DNA of 64,000 bases from Chrysopilus asiliformis (GCA_964034945.1 OZ035963.1:46077332-46141331); one strand, 5' to 3'; counted from the stretch's first letter, positions 24,879 through 38,329 are shown. The notes: generated from the letters alone by a model not told the origin. A program made the numbers and translations.

Positions 24879-26018
24879 TTAGAATTGTAGTTTTTTCGGT
24901 AGAGTACCTCCTTCAATAGCATCGATTAGTTTCCGCTTTAAGCTTGGTTTCTCTTCTGCAACTTTTTGCGTGAGAGACGTTGGCATTGGTAGTTTTGGAC
25001 CCAATGTTGGGGCGGGTTTATTCGAGAAGTAAGGCATATCTAAGGCTTCTGAACATGTACACCGATTGAGTGGACATAGCGCTAAAAGTTTTTCCGCCAA
25101 CTGGATTAAATCATCTCCGGCCGCTGTAAAAATGTGCTGCAGTGGAGTGCCCGGGAATATTTTAAACTGCATAAAATCTGGTAATAACTTAACACTAGGC
25201 CAATTCTCTTCAGTTGGAGTGCCAAGAGTTTGAAAGATTTTCGTCAGCTGATCTAGATCGCTTTCGCCAGGTAGGAAAGGCACACGTAACAGTAATTCGG
25301 CCAAAATACATCCCACGGCCCAAATATCGACACCAACTCCATACTGCCTCGCACCAAAAAGAAGTTCAGGGGATCTATACCTAGAAGGAGAAAGTATATT
25401 TGATAATATGTAAGTATAGCTGGTGATATTTAATACCATCTCGTGACCACTTGATGAGTGTAGATCCTATTAGGCGAACCGAAGAATTTCGCCAAGCCAA
25501 AATCGCCGATTTTCAACACTCCATTCGAATTGACCAGTAAATTGTTTGGCTTTAAATCACGATGGAGGATCCAATTTAGGTGTAAATATTCCAGACCCTG
25601 CAACGTCATGATCATGTACGCTTTAATGTTTGCCGGCGTCAAAATAATCTTTGGATCTTTGATGATAATTTCCAGGTCAGTGTCCATGAAGTCGAATACC
25701 AGAGAAACGTTCGACTTGTGCCCAAAAACATCCAGCAGTCCAATTACATTTTCATGTTGCAGCTCATGCAATAGTTTTATTTCCCGCAACGCCGTTCTAT
25801 TGATTCCATCTTGGGCCTCCTCTCGGCTACCGATTTTTATTTTTTTCACGGCAACTATTTTATCAGTGATTGTGTCCCTAGCCTTGTATACTGTGGCAAA
25901 CTACGGGCAAACGAAATTGTCAAGTTTTAATTTTAAACAAGTTCGATGTCGGTTAATTTTTTACCTGTCCTTCACCCAAGAAATCTATTTTCTCATAGCG
26001 AGTTAGTTTTTCGTCCAT
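24879..26018 (-). CDS. Cdk7: Cyclin-dependent kinase 7 (CDK-activating kinase, TFIIH subunit)
   Basis: Three minus-strand exons, 26018-25965, 25900-25437 and 25380-24879, give 339 residues with GT-AG introns of 64 and 56 bp; animal CDK7 is about 345 residues. In the family, CDK7 with cyclin H and MAT1 phosphorylates the T-loops of other CDKs and, within TFIIH, the RNA polymerase II tail. Visible features: glycine loop GEGQFATV (15-22), catalytic lysine K37 in AVKKIK, the CDK7-type [11 protein letters not shown] helix, HRDLKPNN with D133, DFG at D151, and activation segment [15 protein letters not shown] with S160 and T166 in the places of the known activating sites. The C-terminus ends LPKKLQF, as expected for CDK7. 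The short first exon (18 residues) is anchored by the ATG and the split glycine loop. The segment after the T-loop reads SPE rather than APE, a change I recall in fly CDK7. The gene looks intact; it is convergent with zinc-finger gene B. Confidence 0.96.
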
Positions 26019-26859
26019 TGTTTTAGTCGGCGTAGCAAAAATTCGTGTTTAAGAATATTTGTAAAAATTATAACTTCATTTCTCGCACAAATCAACAATT
26101 TCGTGATATTCACGATGTAAAAACCGGCTTTCGAATTATCATTCGAAACGTCAAAAAAATACCACGAAAACGAAGTCTAGGTCTTTGACTCGTGGCGTAT
26201 GAGTTACTTTACCATCACCCAATCACATCAGGAAGTCAGGATTAAATTACGATGTGTTGTTGTTTTAATTTTTTCAGACTAGAGAGACTAAACTGGGTGA
26301 GTTCTTTTATTAGCTCAGAGAACTCGGATTGCTGCAATTAGTGAGCCTACATATAAAGAGATAGTGGCCAGGGCGGCTATTCTCGGAACGTTTCGGATAT
26401 TTCCGAAACGTTTGTGGTGCAGTGGAAAAATACCTCTATGTGGTGTACGTACCGCCTATATTGCGCCAAATGACGTCTCGAACATTACGAAGCAATTCAC
26501 CACTTTATACGAAACCGTATTCTCGGACTTAGATTACGGAAATATCCGAAACATAACAAAACATTACGTTTCGGATCCATCCGTTGTTTATTGTTATTCG
26601 ATGCGGGCATAATTTTAATCGTGTAATAAGCATAGTACGGAGAATAATTCTTTTTCATTCATTTATTTCCAAATGATTCTCTCGAGAATTTTAGTTTTCA
26701 TTCCCTTACGAATTTTATTTTTCCATTCTCGTATTTTTAAAATTCTAGGAATGGAAAAATAAAATTCGCTCACGAATTTATCGCAAAAGAATAATTCGGG
26801 ACTAGAATTATTATATGAAGTGAAAATGACACGATAACTCGAGAAACGCAACTGTAATT

Positions 26860-27640
26860 TCGAGGGACATTACTTGAAGAAAAATGTTAATCTTTAAATA
26901 ATTATTACAATACAAAATGGTTACCAAAAACTTTAAATTCAATTGGACATAACAAGTTTGTTCACTGTTATCTTAAAAAAAATAGTGAAAAAAAAAAACA
27001 AAATAAAAATTTAAAAAAACCCCCGATTAAAGAAAAACCCTAAAACATTGAAAAATTCCTGAATAAAAAAAAATCCTTTAAAAAGGATAAAATAATCATT
27101 ACAGTTAATTTAAAATTTGTGCGCGTCGGGAAAGCCTATTGGTCGTTGAATTTGTGTGGATTTGGACTATAATCTCAAGAATAAACAATGGCACATGTAC
27201 AAATGGCCGCCGAACTGAAAAACGAGCGCGGAAAGCTTTAAAAATGTAGTTCTTTGTCACATTATCAAAATAACGGAAATCGCTTAATATAAGTAAAAAA
27301 ACTCATGTCTAGTCGCTCTAGTCCGGATGTCCATTCTCTATATTATTAGCTCTATACACACATGCTGGTGTCATAACGCCGACGTTGACACCTCATCTGT
27401 TTGGGGCATAACTTTCGAGATATTTAAATTACTGAAGTCAACCCTAATAATAAAAAAAAATCCTTTAAAAAGGATAAAATAATATAATCATTGGAGTAAA
27501 TTTAAAATTGGTTTGCATCAAGACAACTTTGCTCCACAAATTCAACAACCAAGAGGCTTTCCCGACGCACACAAATTTTAAATTTACTGTAATGATTATT
27601 TTATCCTTTTTAAAGGATTTTTTTTATTCAGCAGTTTTTC
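26860..27640 (-). repeat. Inverted-repeat element E, copy 2 (reverse orientation)
   Basis: Reverse complement of 22590-23510 over nearly its whole length, beginning 'cgagggacattacttga'. Together the two copies bracket the last two exons of zinc-finger gene B and all of Cdk7. Confidence 0.75.
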
Positions 27641-28291
27641 AATTTTTTATTATGAGGACTACTGAGTGCAGGTTTTGGTAAAAAAAATCCGTCTTTCCTC
27701 TCATTTCATGAATTCCACATTTTTCAGTGGGGTATAAATCGAAGGGGAATATTATAATGCTATATATTTTTGGAATGTTCTCTTCAATACCCTTCATTTG
27801 AGGTACCACACACAACCCTACCACCCCCCGGAAAAAAGTTTCATACAAAGTTTAGGGACCCCTGGAGGGGCAAGAGGGGCGAGCGACGGCTAAAAATACC
27901 CATTTTGGAAAGGGAATGCTTCTCTCTACCCTCTCTATACACGAAAAATCTCTAGCATCATTGTCGCTAAACTGAACTCTTGCTCCAAACAAATTACATC
28001 CGATTTATCTCGTACAGTCCTTATTACCGACATGTTTTCTTCACAACCAGTCCCTTCATCATCAAAAAATAACTCTATTGAAGACATTTTAAAGAAAACT
28101 CACAATAAAAAAACTTGAAACTTTTCACCTTTTACTTCTATGAATCGAAAATTTGTGGTTGCTGAAAACGATTGGAAGCTATCAATAAAGTTGACAACGA
28201 TTGACATTCGTAATACCGACCTATCAACTTTCTCGATAATTGTCAACTATCAATTGAGCAAGAGTGGACTAATCCACATGTCGAAATCGTG

Positions 28292-28421
28292 AGTTTTTAC
28301 TTTCTTCTACGGAGTATAATAAAGTATTGTATTCATGAAAAATTTCGACCTCTTAATTTTGCCTAAAAAACATTTCCCGATCACTCCTGAGTCGACTGGA
28401 GTCATATTAAAAAAATGTCGT
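28292..28421 (+). repeat. Repeat D, segment left of octamer array 1
   Basis: Matches 565-680 ('ataataaagta', 'gcctaaaaaa', 'atttcccga', 'ctcctgagt') and runs straight into the octamer array. This shows that the array sits inside a copy of repeat D. Confidence 0.75.
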
Positions 28422-31400
28422 TCTGTCTGTCAGTCTGTCAGTCTGTCAGTCTGTCAGTCTGTCAGTCTGTCAGTCTGTCAGTCTGTCAGTCTGTCAGTCT
28501 GTCAGTCTGTCAGTCTGTCAGTCTGTCAGTCTGTCAGTCTGTCAGTCTGTCAGTCTGTCAGTCTGTCAGTCTGTCAGTCTGTCAGTCTGTCAGTCTGTCA
28601 GTCTGTCAGTCTGTCAGTCTGTCAGTCTGTCAGTCTGTCAGTCTGTCAGTCTGTCAGTCCGTCAGTCTGTCAGTCTGTCAGTCTGTCAGTCTGTCAGTCT
28701 GTCAGTCTGTCAGTCTGTCAGTCTGTCAGTCTGTCAGTCTGTCAGTCTGTCAGTCTGTCAGTCTGTCAGTCTGTCAGTCTGTCAGTCTGTCAGTCTGTCA
28801 GTCTGTCAGTCTGTCAGTCTGTCAGTCTGTCAGTCTGTCAGTCTGTCAGTCTGTCAGTCTGTCAGTCTGTCAGTCTGTCAGTCTGTCAGTCTGTCAGTCT
28901 GTCAGTCTGTCAGTCTGTCAGTCTGTCAGTCTGTCAGTCTGTCAGTCTGTCAGTCTGTCAGTCTGTCAGTCTGTCAGTCTGTCAGTCTGTCAGTCTGTCA
29001 GTCTGTCAGTCTGTCAGTCTGTCAGTCTGTCAGTCTGTCAGTCTGTCAGTCTGTCAGTCTGTCAGTCTGTCAGTCTGTCAGTCTGTCAGTCTGTCAGTCT
29101 GTCAGTCTGTCAGTCTGTCAGTCTGTCAGTCTGTCAGTCTGTCAGTCTGTCAGTCTGTCAGTCTGTCAGTCTGTCAGTCTGTCAGTCTGTCAGTCTGTCA
29201 GTCTGTCAGTCTGTCAGTCTGTCAGTCTGTCAGTCTGTCAGTCTGTCAGTCTGTCAGTCTGTCAGTCTGTCAGTCTGTCAGTCTGTCAGTCTGTCAGTCT
29301 GTCAGTCTGTCAGTCTGTCAGTCTGTCAGTCTGTCAGTCTGTCAGTCTGTCAGTCTGTCAGTCTGTCAGTCTGTCAGTCTGTCAGTCTGTCAGTCTGTCA
29401 GTCTGTCAGTCTGTCAGTCTGTCAGTCTGTCAGTCTGTCAGTCTGTCAGTCTGTCAGTCTGTCAGTCTGTCAGTCTGTCAGTCTGTCAGTCTGTCAGTCT
29501 GTCAGTCTGTCAGTCTGTCAGTCTGTCAGTCTGTCAGTCTGTCAGTCTGTCAGTCTGTCAGTCTGTCAGTCTGTCAGTCTGTCAGTCTGTCAGTCTGTCA
29601 GTCTGTCAGTCTGTCAGTCTGTCAGTCTGTCAGTCTGTCAGTCTGTCAGTCTGTCAGTCTGTCAGTCTGTCAGTCTGTCAGTCTGTCAGTCTGTCAGTCT
29701 GTCAGTCTGTCAGTCTGTCAGTCTGTCAGTCTGTCAGTCTGTCAGTCTGTCAGTCTGTCAGTCTGTCAGTCTGTCAGTCTGTCAGTCTGTCAGTCTGTCA
29801 GTCTGTCAGTCTGTCAGTCTGTCAGTCTGTCAGTCTGTCAGTCTGTCAGTCTGTCAGTCTGTCAGTCTGTCAGTCTGTCAGTCTGTCAGTCTGTCAGTCT
29901 GTCAGTCTGTCAGTCTGTCAGTCTGTCAGTCTGTCAGTCTGTCAGTCTGTCAGTCTGTCAGTCTGTCAGTCTGTCAGTCTGTCAGTCTGTCAGTCTGTCA
30001 GTCTGTCAGTCTGTCAGTCTGTCAGTCTGTCAGTCTGTCAGTCTGTCAGTCTGTCAGTCTGTCAGTCTGTCAGTCTGTCAGTCTGTCAGTCTGTCAGTCT
30101 GTCAGTCTGTCAGTCTGTCAGTCTGTCAGTCTGTCAGTCTGTCAGTCTGTCAGTCTGTCAGTCTGTCAGTCTGTCAGTCTGTCAGTCTGTCAGTCTGTCA
30201 GTCTGTCAGTCTGTCAGTCTGTCAGTCTGTCAGTCTGTCAGTCTGTCAGTCTGTCAGTCTGTCAGTCTGTCAGTCTGTCAGTCTGTCAGTCTGTCAGTCT
30301 GTCAGTCTGTCAGTCTGTCAGTCTGTCAGTCTGTCAGTCTGTCAGTCTGTCAGTCTGTCAGTCTGTCAGTCTGTCAGTCTGTCAGTCTGTCAGTCTGTCA
30401 GTCTGTCAGTCTGTCAGTCTGTCAGTCTGTCAGTCTGTCAGTCTGTCAGTCTGTCAGTCTGTCAGTCTGTCAGTCTGTCAGTCTGTCAGTCTGTCAGTCT
30501 GTCAGTCTGTCAGTCTGTCAGTCTGTCAGTCTGTCAGTCTGTCAGTCTGTCAGTCTGTCAGTCTGTCAGTCTGTCAGTCTGTCAGTCTGTCAGTCTGTCA
30601 GTCTGTCAGTCTGTCAGTCTGTCAGTCTGTCAGTCTGTCAGTCTGTCAGTCTGTCAGTCTGTCAGTCTGTCAGTCTGTCAGTCTGTCAGTCTGTCAGTCT
30701 GTCAGTCTGTCAGTCTGTCAGTCTGTCAGTCTGTCAGTCTGTCAGTCTGTCAGTCTGTCAGTCTGTCAGTCTGTCAGTCTGTCAGTCTGTCAGTCTGTCA
30801 GTCTGTCAGTCTGTCAGTCTGTCAGTCTGTCAGTCTGTCAGTCTGTCAGTCTGTCAGTCTGTCAGTCTGTCAGTCTGTCAGTCTGTCAGTCTGTCAGTCT
30901 GTCAGTCTGTCAGTCTGTCAGTCTGTCAGTCTGTCAGTCTGTCAGTCTGTCAGTCTGTCAGTCTGTCAGTCTGTCAGTCTGTCAGTCTGTCAGTCTGTCA
31001 GTCTGTCAGTCTGTCAGTCTGTCAGTCTGTCAGTCTGTCAGTCTGTCAGTCTGTCAGTCTGTCAGTCTGTCAGTCTGTCAGTCTGTCAGTCTGTCAGTCT
31101 GTCAGTCTGTCAGTCTGTCAGTCTGTCAGTCTGTCAGTCTGTCAGTCTGTCAGTCTGTCAGTCTGTCAGTCTGTCAGTCTGTCAGTCTGTCAGTCTGTCA
31201 GTCTGTCAGTCTGTCAGTCTGTCAGTCTGTCAGTCTGTCAGTCTGTCAGTCTGTCAGTCCGTCAGTCTGTCAGTCCGTCAGTCTGTCAGTCTGTCAGTCT
31301 GTCAGTCTGTCAGTCTGTCAGTCTGTCAGTCTGTCAGTCTGTCAGTCTGTCAGTCTGTCAGTCTGTCAGTCTGTCAGTCTGTCAGTCTGTCAGTCTGTCA

Positions 31401-34400
31401 GTCTGTCAGTCTGTCAGTCTGTCAGTCTGTCAGTCTGTCAGTCTGTCAGTCTGTCAGTCTGTCAGTCTGTCAGTCTGTCAGTCTGTCAGTCTGTCAGTCT
31501 GTCAGTCTGTCAGTCTGTCAGTCTGTCAGTCTGTCAGTCTGTCAGTCTGTCAGTCTGTCAGTCTGTCAGTCTGTCAGTCTGTCAGTCTGTCAGTCTGTCA
31601 GTCTGTCAGTCTGTCAGTCTGTCAGTCTGTCAGTCTGTCAGTCTGTCAGTCTGTCAGTCTGTCAGTCTGTCAGTCTGTCAGTCTGTCAGTCTGTCAGTCT
31701 GTCAGTCTGTCAGTCTGTCAGTCTGTCAGTCTGTCAGTCTGTCAGTCTGTCAGTCTGTCAGTCTGTCAGTCTGTCAGTCTGTCAGTCTGTCAGTCTGTCA
31801 GTCTGTCAGTCTGTCAGTCTGTCAGTCTGTCAGTCTGTCAGTCTGTCAGTCTGTCAGTCTGTCAGTCTGTCAGTCTGTCAGTCTGTCAGTCTGTCAGTCT
31901 GTCAGTCTGTCAGTCTGTCAGTCTGTCAGTCTGTCAGTCTGTCAGTCTGTCAGTCTGTCAGTCTGTCAGTCTGTCAGTCTGTCAGTCTGTCAGTCTGTCA
32001 GTCTGTCAGTCTGTCAGTCTGTCAGTCTGTCAGTCTGTCAGTCTGTCAGTCTGTCAGTCTGTCAGTCTGTCAGTCTGTCAGTCTGTCAGTCTGTCAGTCT
32101 GTCAGTCTGTCAGTCTGTCAGTCTGTCAGTCTGTCAGTCTGTCAGTCTGTCAGTCTGTCAGTCTGTCAGTCTGTCAGTCTGTCAGTCTGTCAGTCTGTCA
32201 GTCTGTCAGTCTGTCAGTCTGTCAGTCTGTCAGTCTGTCAGTCTGTCAGTCTGTCAGTCTGTCAGTCTGTCAGTCTGTCAGTCTGTCAGTCTGTCAGTCT
32301 GTCAGTCTGTCAGTCTGTCAGTCTGTCAGTCTGTCAGTCTGTCAGTCTGTCAGTCTGTCAGTCTGTCAGTCTGTCAGTCTGTCAGTCTGTCAGTCTGTCA
32401 GTCTGTCAGTCTGTCAGTCTGTCAGTCTGTCAGTCTGTCAGTCTGTCAGTCTGTCAGTCTGTCAGTCTGTCAGTCTGTCAGTCTGTCAGTCTGTCAGTCT
32501 GTCAGTCTGTCAGTCTGTCAGTCTGTCAGTCTGTCAGTCTGTCAGTCTGTCAGTCTGTCAGTCTGTCAGTCTGTCAGTCTGTCAGTCTGTCAGTCTGTCA
32601 GTCTGTCAGTCTGTCAGTCTGTCAGTCTGTCAGTCTGTCAGTCTGTCAGTCTGTCAGTCTGTCAGTCTGTCAGTCTGTCAGTCTGTCAGTCTGTCAGTCT
32701 GTCAGTCTGTCAGTCTGTCAGTCTGTCAGTCTGTCAGTCTGTCAGTCTGTCAGTCTGTCAGTCTGTCAGTCTGTCAGTCTGTCAGTCTGTCAGTCTGTCA
32801 GTCTGTCAGTCTGTCAGTCTGTCAGTCTGTCAGTCTGTCAGTCTGTCAGTCTGTCAGTCTGTCAGTCTGTCAGTCTGTCAGTCTGTCAGTCTGTCAGTCT
32901 GTCAGTCTGTCAGTCTGTCAGTCTGTCAGTCTGTCAGTCTGTCAGTCTGTCAGTCTGTCAGTCTGTCAGTCTGTCAGTCTGTCAGTCTGTCAGTCTGTCA
33001 GTCTGTCAGTCTGTCAGTCTGTCAGTCTGTCAGTCTGTCAGTCTGTCAGTCTGTCAGTCTGTCAGTCTGTCAGTCTGTCAGTCTGTCAGTCTGTCAGTCT
33101 GTCAGTCTGTCAGTCTGTCAGTCTGTCAGTCTGTCAGTCTGTCAGTCTGTCAGTCTGTCAGTCTGTCAGTCTGTCAGTCTGTCAGTCTGTCAGTCTGTCA
33201 GTCTGTCAGTCTGTCAGTCTGTCAGTCTGTCAGTCTGTCAGTCTGTCAGTCTGTCAGTCTGTCAGTCTGTCAGTCTGTCAGTCTGTCAGTCTGTCAGTCT
33301 GTCAGTCTGTCAGTCTGTCAGTCTGTCAGTCTGTCAGTCTGTCAGTCTGTCAGTCTGTCAGTCTGTCAGTCTGTCAGTCTGTCAGTCTGTCAGTCTGTCA
33401 GTCTGTCAGTCTGTCAGTCTGTCAGTCTGTCAGTCTGTCAGTCTGTCAGTCTGTCAGTCTGTCAGTCTGTCAGTCTGTCAGTCTGTCAGTCTGTCAGTCT
33501 GTCAGTCTGTCAGTCTGTCAGTCTGTCAGTCTGTCAGTCTGTCAGTCTGTCAGTCTGTCAGTCTGTCAGTCTGTCAGTCTGTCAGTCTGTCAGTCTGTCA
33601 GTCTGTCAGTCTGTCAGTCTGTCAGTCTGTCAGTCTGTCAGTCTGTCAGTCTGTCAGTCTGTCAGTCTGTCAGTCTGTCAGTCTGTCAGTCTGTCAGTCT
33701 GTCAGTCTGTCAGTCTGTCAGTCTGTCAGTCTGTCAGTCTGTCAGTCTGTCAGTCTGTCAGTCTGTCAGTCTGTCAGTCTGTCAGTCTGTCAGTCTGTCA
33801 GTCTGTCAGTCTGTCAGTCTGTCAGTCTGTCAGTCTGTCAGTCTGTCAGTCTGTCAGTCTGTCAGTCTGTCAGTCTGTCAGTCTGTCAGTCTGTCAGTCT
33901 GTCAGTCTGTCAGTCTGTCAGTCTGTCAGTCTGTCAGTCTGTCAGTCTGTCAGTCTGTCAGTCTGTCAGTCTGTCAGTCTGTCAGTCTGTCAGTCTGTCA
34001 GTCTGTCAGTCTGTCAGTCTGTCAGTCTGTCAGTCTGTCAGTCTGTCAGTCTGTCAGTCTGTCAGTCTGTCAGTCTGTCAGTCTGTCAGTCTGTCAGTCT
34101 GTCAGTCTGTCAGTCTGTCAGTCTGTCAGTCTGTCAGTCTGTCAGTCTGTCAGTCTGTCAGTCTGTCAGTCTGTCAGTCTGTCAGTCTGTCAGTCTGTCA
34201 GTCTGTCAGTCTGTCAGTCTGTCAGTCTGTCAGTCTGTCAGTCTGTCAGTCTGTCAGTCTGTCAGTCTGTCAGTCTGTCAGTCTGTCAGTCTGTCAGTCT
34301 GTCAGTCTGTCAGTCTGTCAGTCTGTCAGTCTGTCAGTCTGTCAGTCTGTCAGTCTGTCAGTCTGTCAGTCTGTCAGTCTGTCAGTCTGTCAGTCTGTCA

Positions 34401-34538
34401 GTCTGTCAGTCTGTCAGTCTGTCAGTCTGTCAGTCTGTCAGTCTGTCAGTCTGTCAGTCTGTCAGTCTGTCAGTCTGTCAGTCTGTCAGTCTGTCAGTCT
34501 GTCAGTCTGTCAGTCTGTCAGTCTGTCTGTCAGTCTGT
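28422..34538 (+). repeat. Satellite array 1, octamer TCTGTCAG, about 765 units
   Basis: About 6.1 kb of uninterrupted TCTGTCAG. By eye the only substitutions are T-to-C changes giving TCCGTCAG at 28660, 31260 and 31276. The 3' edge has an extra TCTG before the last units. All three plus-strand frames are open because no stop arises in any rotation (protein would be SVSLSVCQ repeated), while every minus frame has TGA; the long ORF is an artefact. It is embedded in repeat D. Confidence 0.97.
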
Positions 34539-35277
34539 GTACAAGATTTCTCAAAAACTAATAGAGCTAGCGCCATGAAATTTTATAGGCATGTTGGGTC
34601 CTGAAATGGGACGATCCTGTCAACTTTTGGTGGAAATCCGTTTACCGGAAGTATCCAAAATGGCGGTTTTTCAAAAATCGCAATTTCGTTTTTCTCGATT
34701 TACTCCCAAACTACGGGTTTTTTAGTGGCCTTAAATATGACAGAACTTGGAGAAAATAAAATTTCCCACACTTTTGTCTTTAGCTATAACTCGATATCTC
34801 AACCTGTTATCGAGATAAACCGTTATTTCCAAAAAAAAAAAACAGTTTTTTGCGATTATCTCGAAAATTAACGGGTTTTTGCTGACTGAATGTATGAAGT
34901 GAATTAATGAGAATGGCATTCTGCACAATTTTGTTTCTTACCGTTATCCGTTATCTTTTACCGTTATTGAGATATTTAGATTAAAATATAAAAGAATATA
35001 TTTTTGCAAATTCTTGCAAACTAACGGTTTTTCGACAAATCAGTAAAAAGAATAATTAAAGATGTTAACATTTTCTACATTTTTGCCATTTACCGTAAAT
35101 TGATATCTTTTACAGTTCTCAAGTTATCTCAAATTTTGTATGTTTTTGATATTTTTGAATAGATCAAGAATTTATTGGGAGGTCGTCTTAGGTTGACAAC
35201 GCGACAGGGCTCTAGCGTAAATTGTGCAGGGTCGTAGATTTTGTAGAAGAAAGTTTTGTGTTGACCACAACTGATAT
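34539..35277 (+). repeat. Repeat D, segment right of octamer array 1
   Basis: Nearly identical to 53219-53955 and clearly related to 698-1310. The end of shared sequence is near 'accacaactgatattttt'. Non-coding. Confidence 0.8.
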
Positions 35278-38200
35278 TTTTTCTCTAAGGGCACCCCTTC
35301 TGGAAAATTGTTGCAAAAATGCATAGCAAGCATAAAAAAATGAGATTTGGAGTAAGCCTCAGCCGAAATAGAGTACGTTTCGCATATTTGGTGATTATTT
35401 TTTCCACCGTTTGATAAATTATAACGATAAAATGAAATACCGGGACAAAGTTCAATTTCTGTGACGGGACAACATGCCTAAATCCCGGATAGTCTCGACC
35501 ATCCCGTTTGGTAACCCTAATTCTAGCCAAAGTCACTCTTCCAAAAATTTATAGAAAACTACGATTTTGGAAAAACTCGCTGGTTCGACAGATTATCAGA
35601 CCGCACTAAAGATCGGAAGTTGTGAAAATTTTAATAAAAACAAAAGCGCTGCCGCAGGCGAAATCTGTTAATATAAATCTGTCGGAAAATCTTTGAGAAA
35701 GTGCAACACAGGCGAAAAGATGGATTTTACAGCAAACCCCTAGCCAAAGTAAAGTCTTTTTTGCAAATTTAGTGGTGGTTTTTTCTAGTGTTTAAGAAAT
35801 TATAACTTTATTTTGGGAATCTGGGACAAAAGTTTAGTTTCCGTGACGCCGGATTAGATTCCTACGTTCGGGACTGTCCCGGCAATTTTGGAACGTATGG
35901 TCACCCAACTTATAGACGAAATTATATACAATAAAATTTTCTTCCGCAAAAATCTTCTTCAAACTCTTTTCTTATTTCATCGGAGCCAAATAGGGAAGAT
36001 TTCCGTAAAAATAAATTTTTTGAGCTATAATTTTGTAATGGTGGGAAACTGCATAAATATTTCATTAACAATTCTAAAGATGGCGGAGGGGAGGTTTTCT
36101 TCAAAAATTTTTAAATTTTTTTTCCCGTTTTACATGGATTGCGAACCCTTGATAATTTGTTGCAAATCAGCAAGAGAAAAGGTCGAGATAGCCGTCTATG
36201 TTGATGTTGTGCGAAGAGCATACGTCGTTTACTTGAAAGGACAGTTCTTTGTTTGACCGCCCTGTTCTTTAATTATCCTAGAAACAGTTCTCCAGAAGTC
36301 CCAAATTTCGATGGTTTCACAAAGAATATGAAAAAATTTTTTTTTTTGCCAGATCTTTCTGACTTTGATTAACTTTCTTATTGACGAAATTCTGTTCATT
36401 AGAGTTTGAGAGAAACACTGAAAAATAATTACGAATTTATGGGCTAGGGAAAAACTACTCAAGAACATTTTTCAGTTGTTTTAATGATATATCATTCCAA
36501 TAAAATTTGTTTAAACATTTGAAAAAGCTGAACAAAATTCAGGTGTTTAAATTATCGACTATTTCAAAAGTTTGACCTAATTATACTGTGGCCAAAAATA
36601 AAACCCCAGCAATTAGTAACGAAAATTGATCCAAGTTAATGAAATGTTTACACCATCATCAATTGGGCCACATTAGATTCTAATCTTTAAAATTGCTATT
36701 TGCCTTTCTGCTCTTAACATCAACTTAAAATGAAATTCAGCGAAAATTCTTCGCCCATTTTCGTTAAAACATAATATTTTATCAACAGTCTGGGATCAAT
36801 AGGAAACCTTTTTCTTTTCTTCATGTCATCACAAGGAAAATTACTTACCTACATGTTGGCGTACTTGAAATTAAACACCTTAAAGTCTAATTTAATGTGC
36901 GATGCTAATGTAAAACTTCTGTACGCACTTTTCCCGTCCACGTAATGAGAGAGGAAAAAAAATTGCTTTTAGTCGTGCGAACCAAAAAAAAAAAAAACAC
37001 TCAAACAGGCTAGAAAATGCTAAAATCTTTTATATAAACGTAACATTTTTATGTTGTGCTAAGAAAAATAAAGCAACAATTATTTAAACCTCGTGTTTTG
37101 TTGGCTTTTGGCTAGATTCTAGGGCAAGGTTTCTGATGGTGTTTCGAGAAGATCATAGACGATCCGATAGTAATAATTTTACTTGAGTTTATTAGATGGT
37201 GATCTACTATATAGCAACATGACTGTCGGTCCAAGGTGATGCAACTTTTTCGAAGGGCCGGTCGATATTTACATATTTTCAACTGTGGAAAACTTTATTA
37301 GCATTTTGGCTTTTTTCGAAAGTTTTTTTCTTTCTTAGATCTTAGAAAAGGTGTTTTCAGTCAATTTTGAAAGCGTCAACATGACGAAATGTTGTTTTAG
37401 GTCTGTAAATGATTTACGATGGAGGTTATGTAAGATCGTGGCTTCAGAAAACACTTAAACGGGGGCCCTTGGGTCGACCATAAAAGGGACGACGAAGATT
37501 TTTGTAGAATTGAAGCTAAAAGTAAACTATGGTATTTTGTGTGTTTACTTTGGATGATTGGCAGTTAAAACTAAAACGATTTTGACATTTTTTTTGCTCT
37601 CCTAAGTGATTTAGAGATCACAATCAGTGATTTTAGGTAAACACTATGGAATCACTTGAAATATACTCAAATTTCAATTAATATATTATAGTTGATGGAT
37701 TTTGCTAGTAATTCTAGAAGTGCTATATTTGAACTCAATTTTGTTTTCAAGTTTGACGTGCTTTATAATGAAAACAGACTAGAATTGTTGAATGTTTATG
37801 GTTGAAACTATGAAATAAGATCGATTAGGGTGTTTTCTAAAAGCTCACGGACTATGAAACCATGTTGACGGATATTTACAATTGTTTTATGTACGACTTT
37901 TTGATATCAATTAATTGAAAGAATAGCACGTTTATTATGCTTTGATAAGTGTGCATAATTTTGATATTCAGCTACAGATTTGCTTATCCGACGTAATCTA
38001 AATTGTAAGACGAGACTTTTGATCGAGAGAATATGTTTTCCGCGTCACACCTTGTTTACTATTTTTCAGTATACCTAAATATTAGGACTGCTCTTAGATT
38101 ATAAATAAAGGTCAATTTTTTTTGCTCATACTTAATATATATGCGGAGGGGCTGTTGGGCGACAAATTGCGGTCTATGATTAGGAATCACAGAAAATGAT

Positions 38201-38280
38201 TGTGGAAAACCACACAAAAGGACGACCGTCACCAACCCTTGCTACACTACTGCAAAATCAGTCAAAATAAAACTTAACAA
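35278..38280. other. Intergenic, no gene recognised
   Basis: Two diverged direct copies (about 35350-35470 and 35720-35835) share words around 'ttataac' and 'gggac', ending near 'cccggcaatttt'. The rest is AT-rich with only short open frames lacking recognisable domains. Confidence 0.45.
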
Positions 38281-38329
38281 ATGTGAATATCATTTTATTG
38301 ATAACTAGCTTGCATCATACCTGTCGTTA

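Noticed and set aside
28335..34604. Open frame of 2089 codons encoding SVSLSVCQ repeats
   Set aside because: It follows from the octamer: none of the plus-strand rotations has a stop, so all three frames are open. The flanks are non-coding repeat D.
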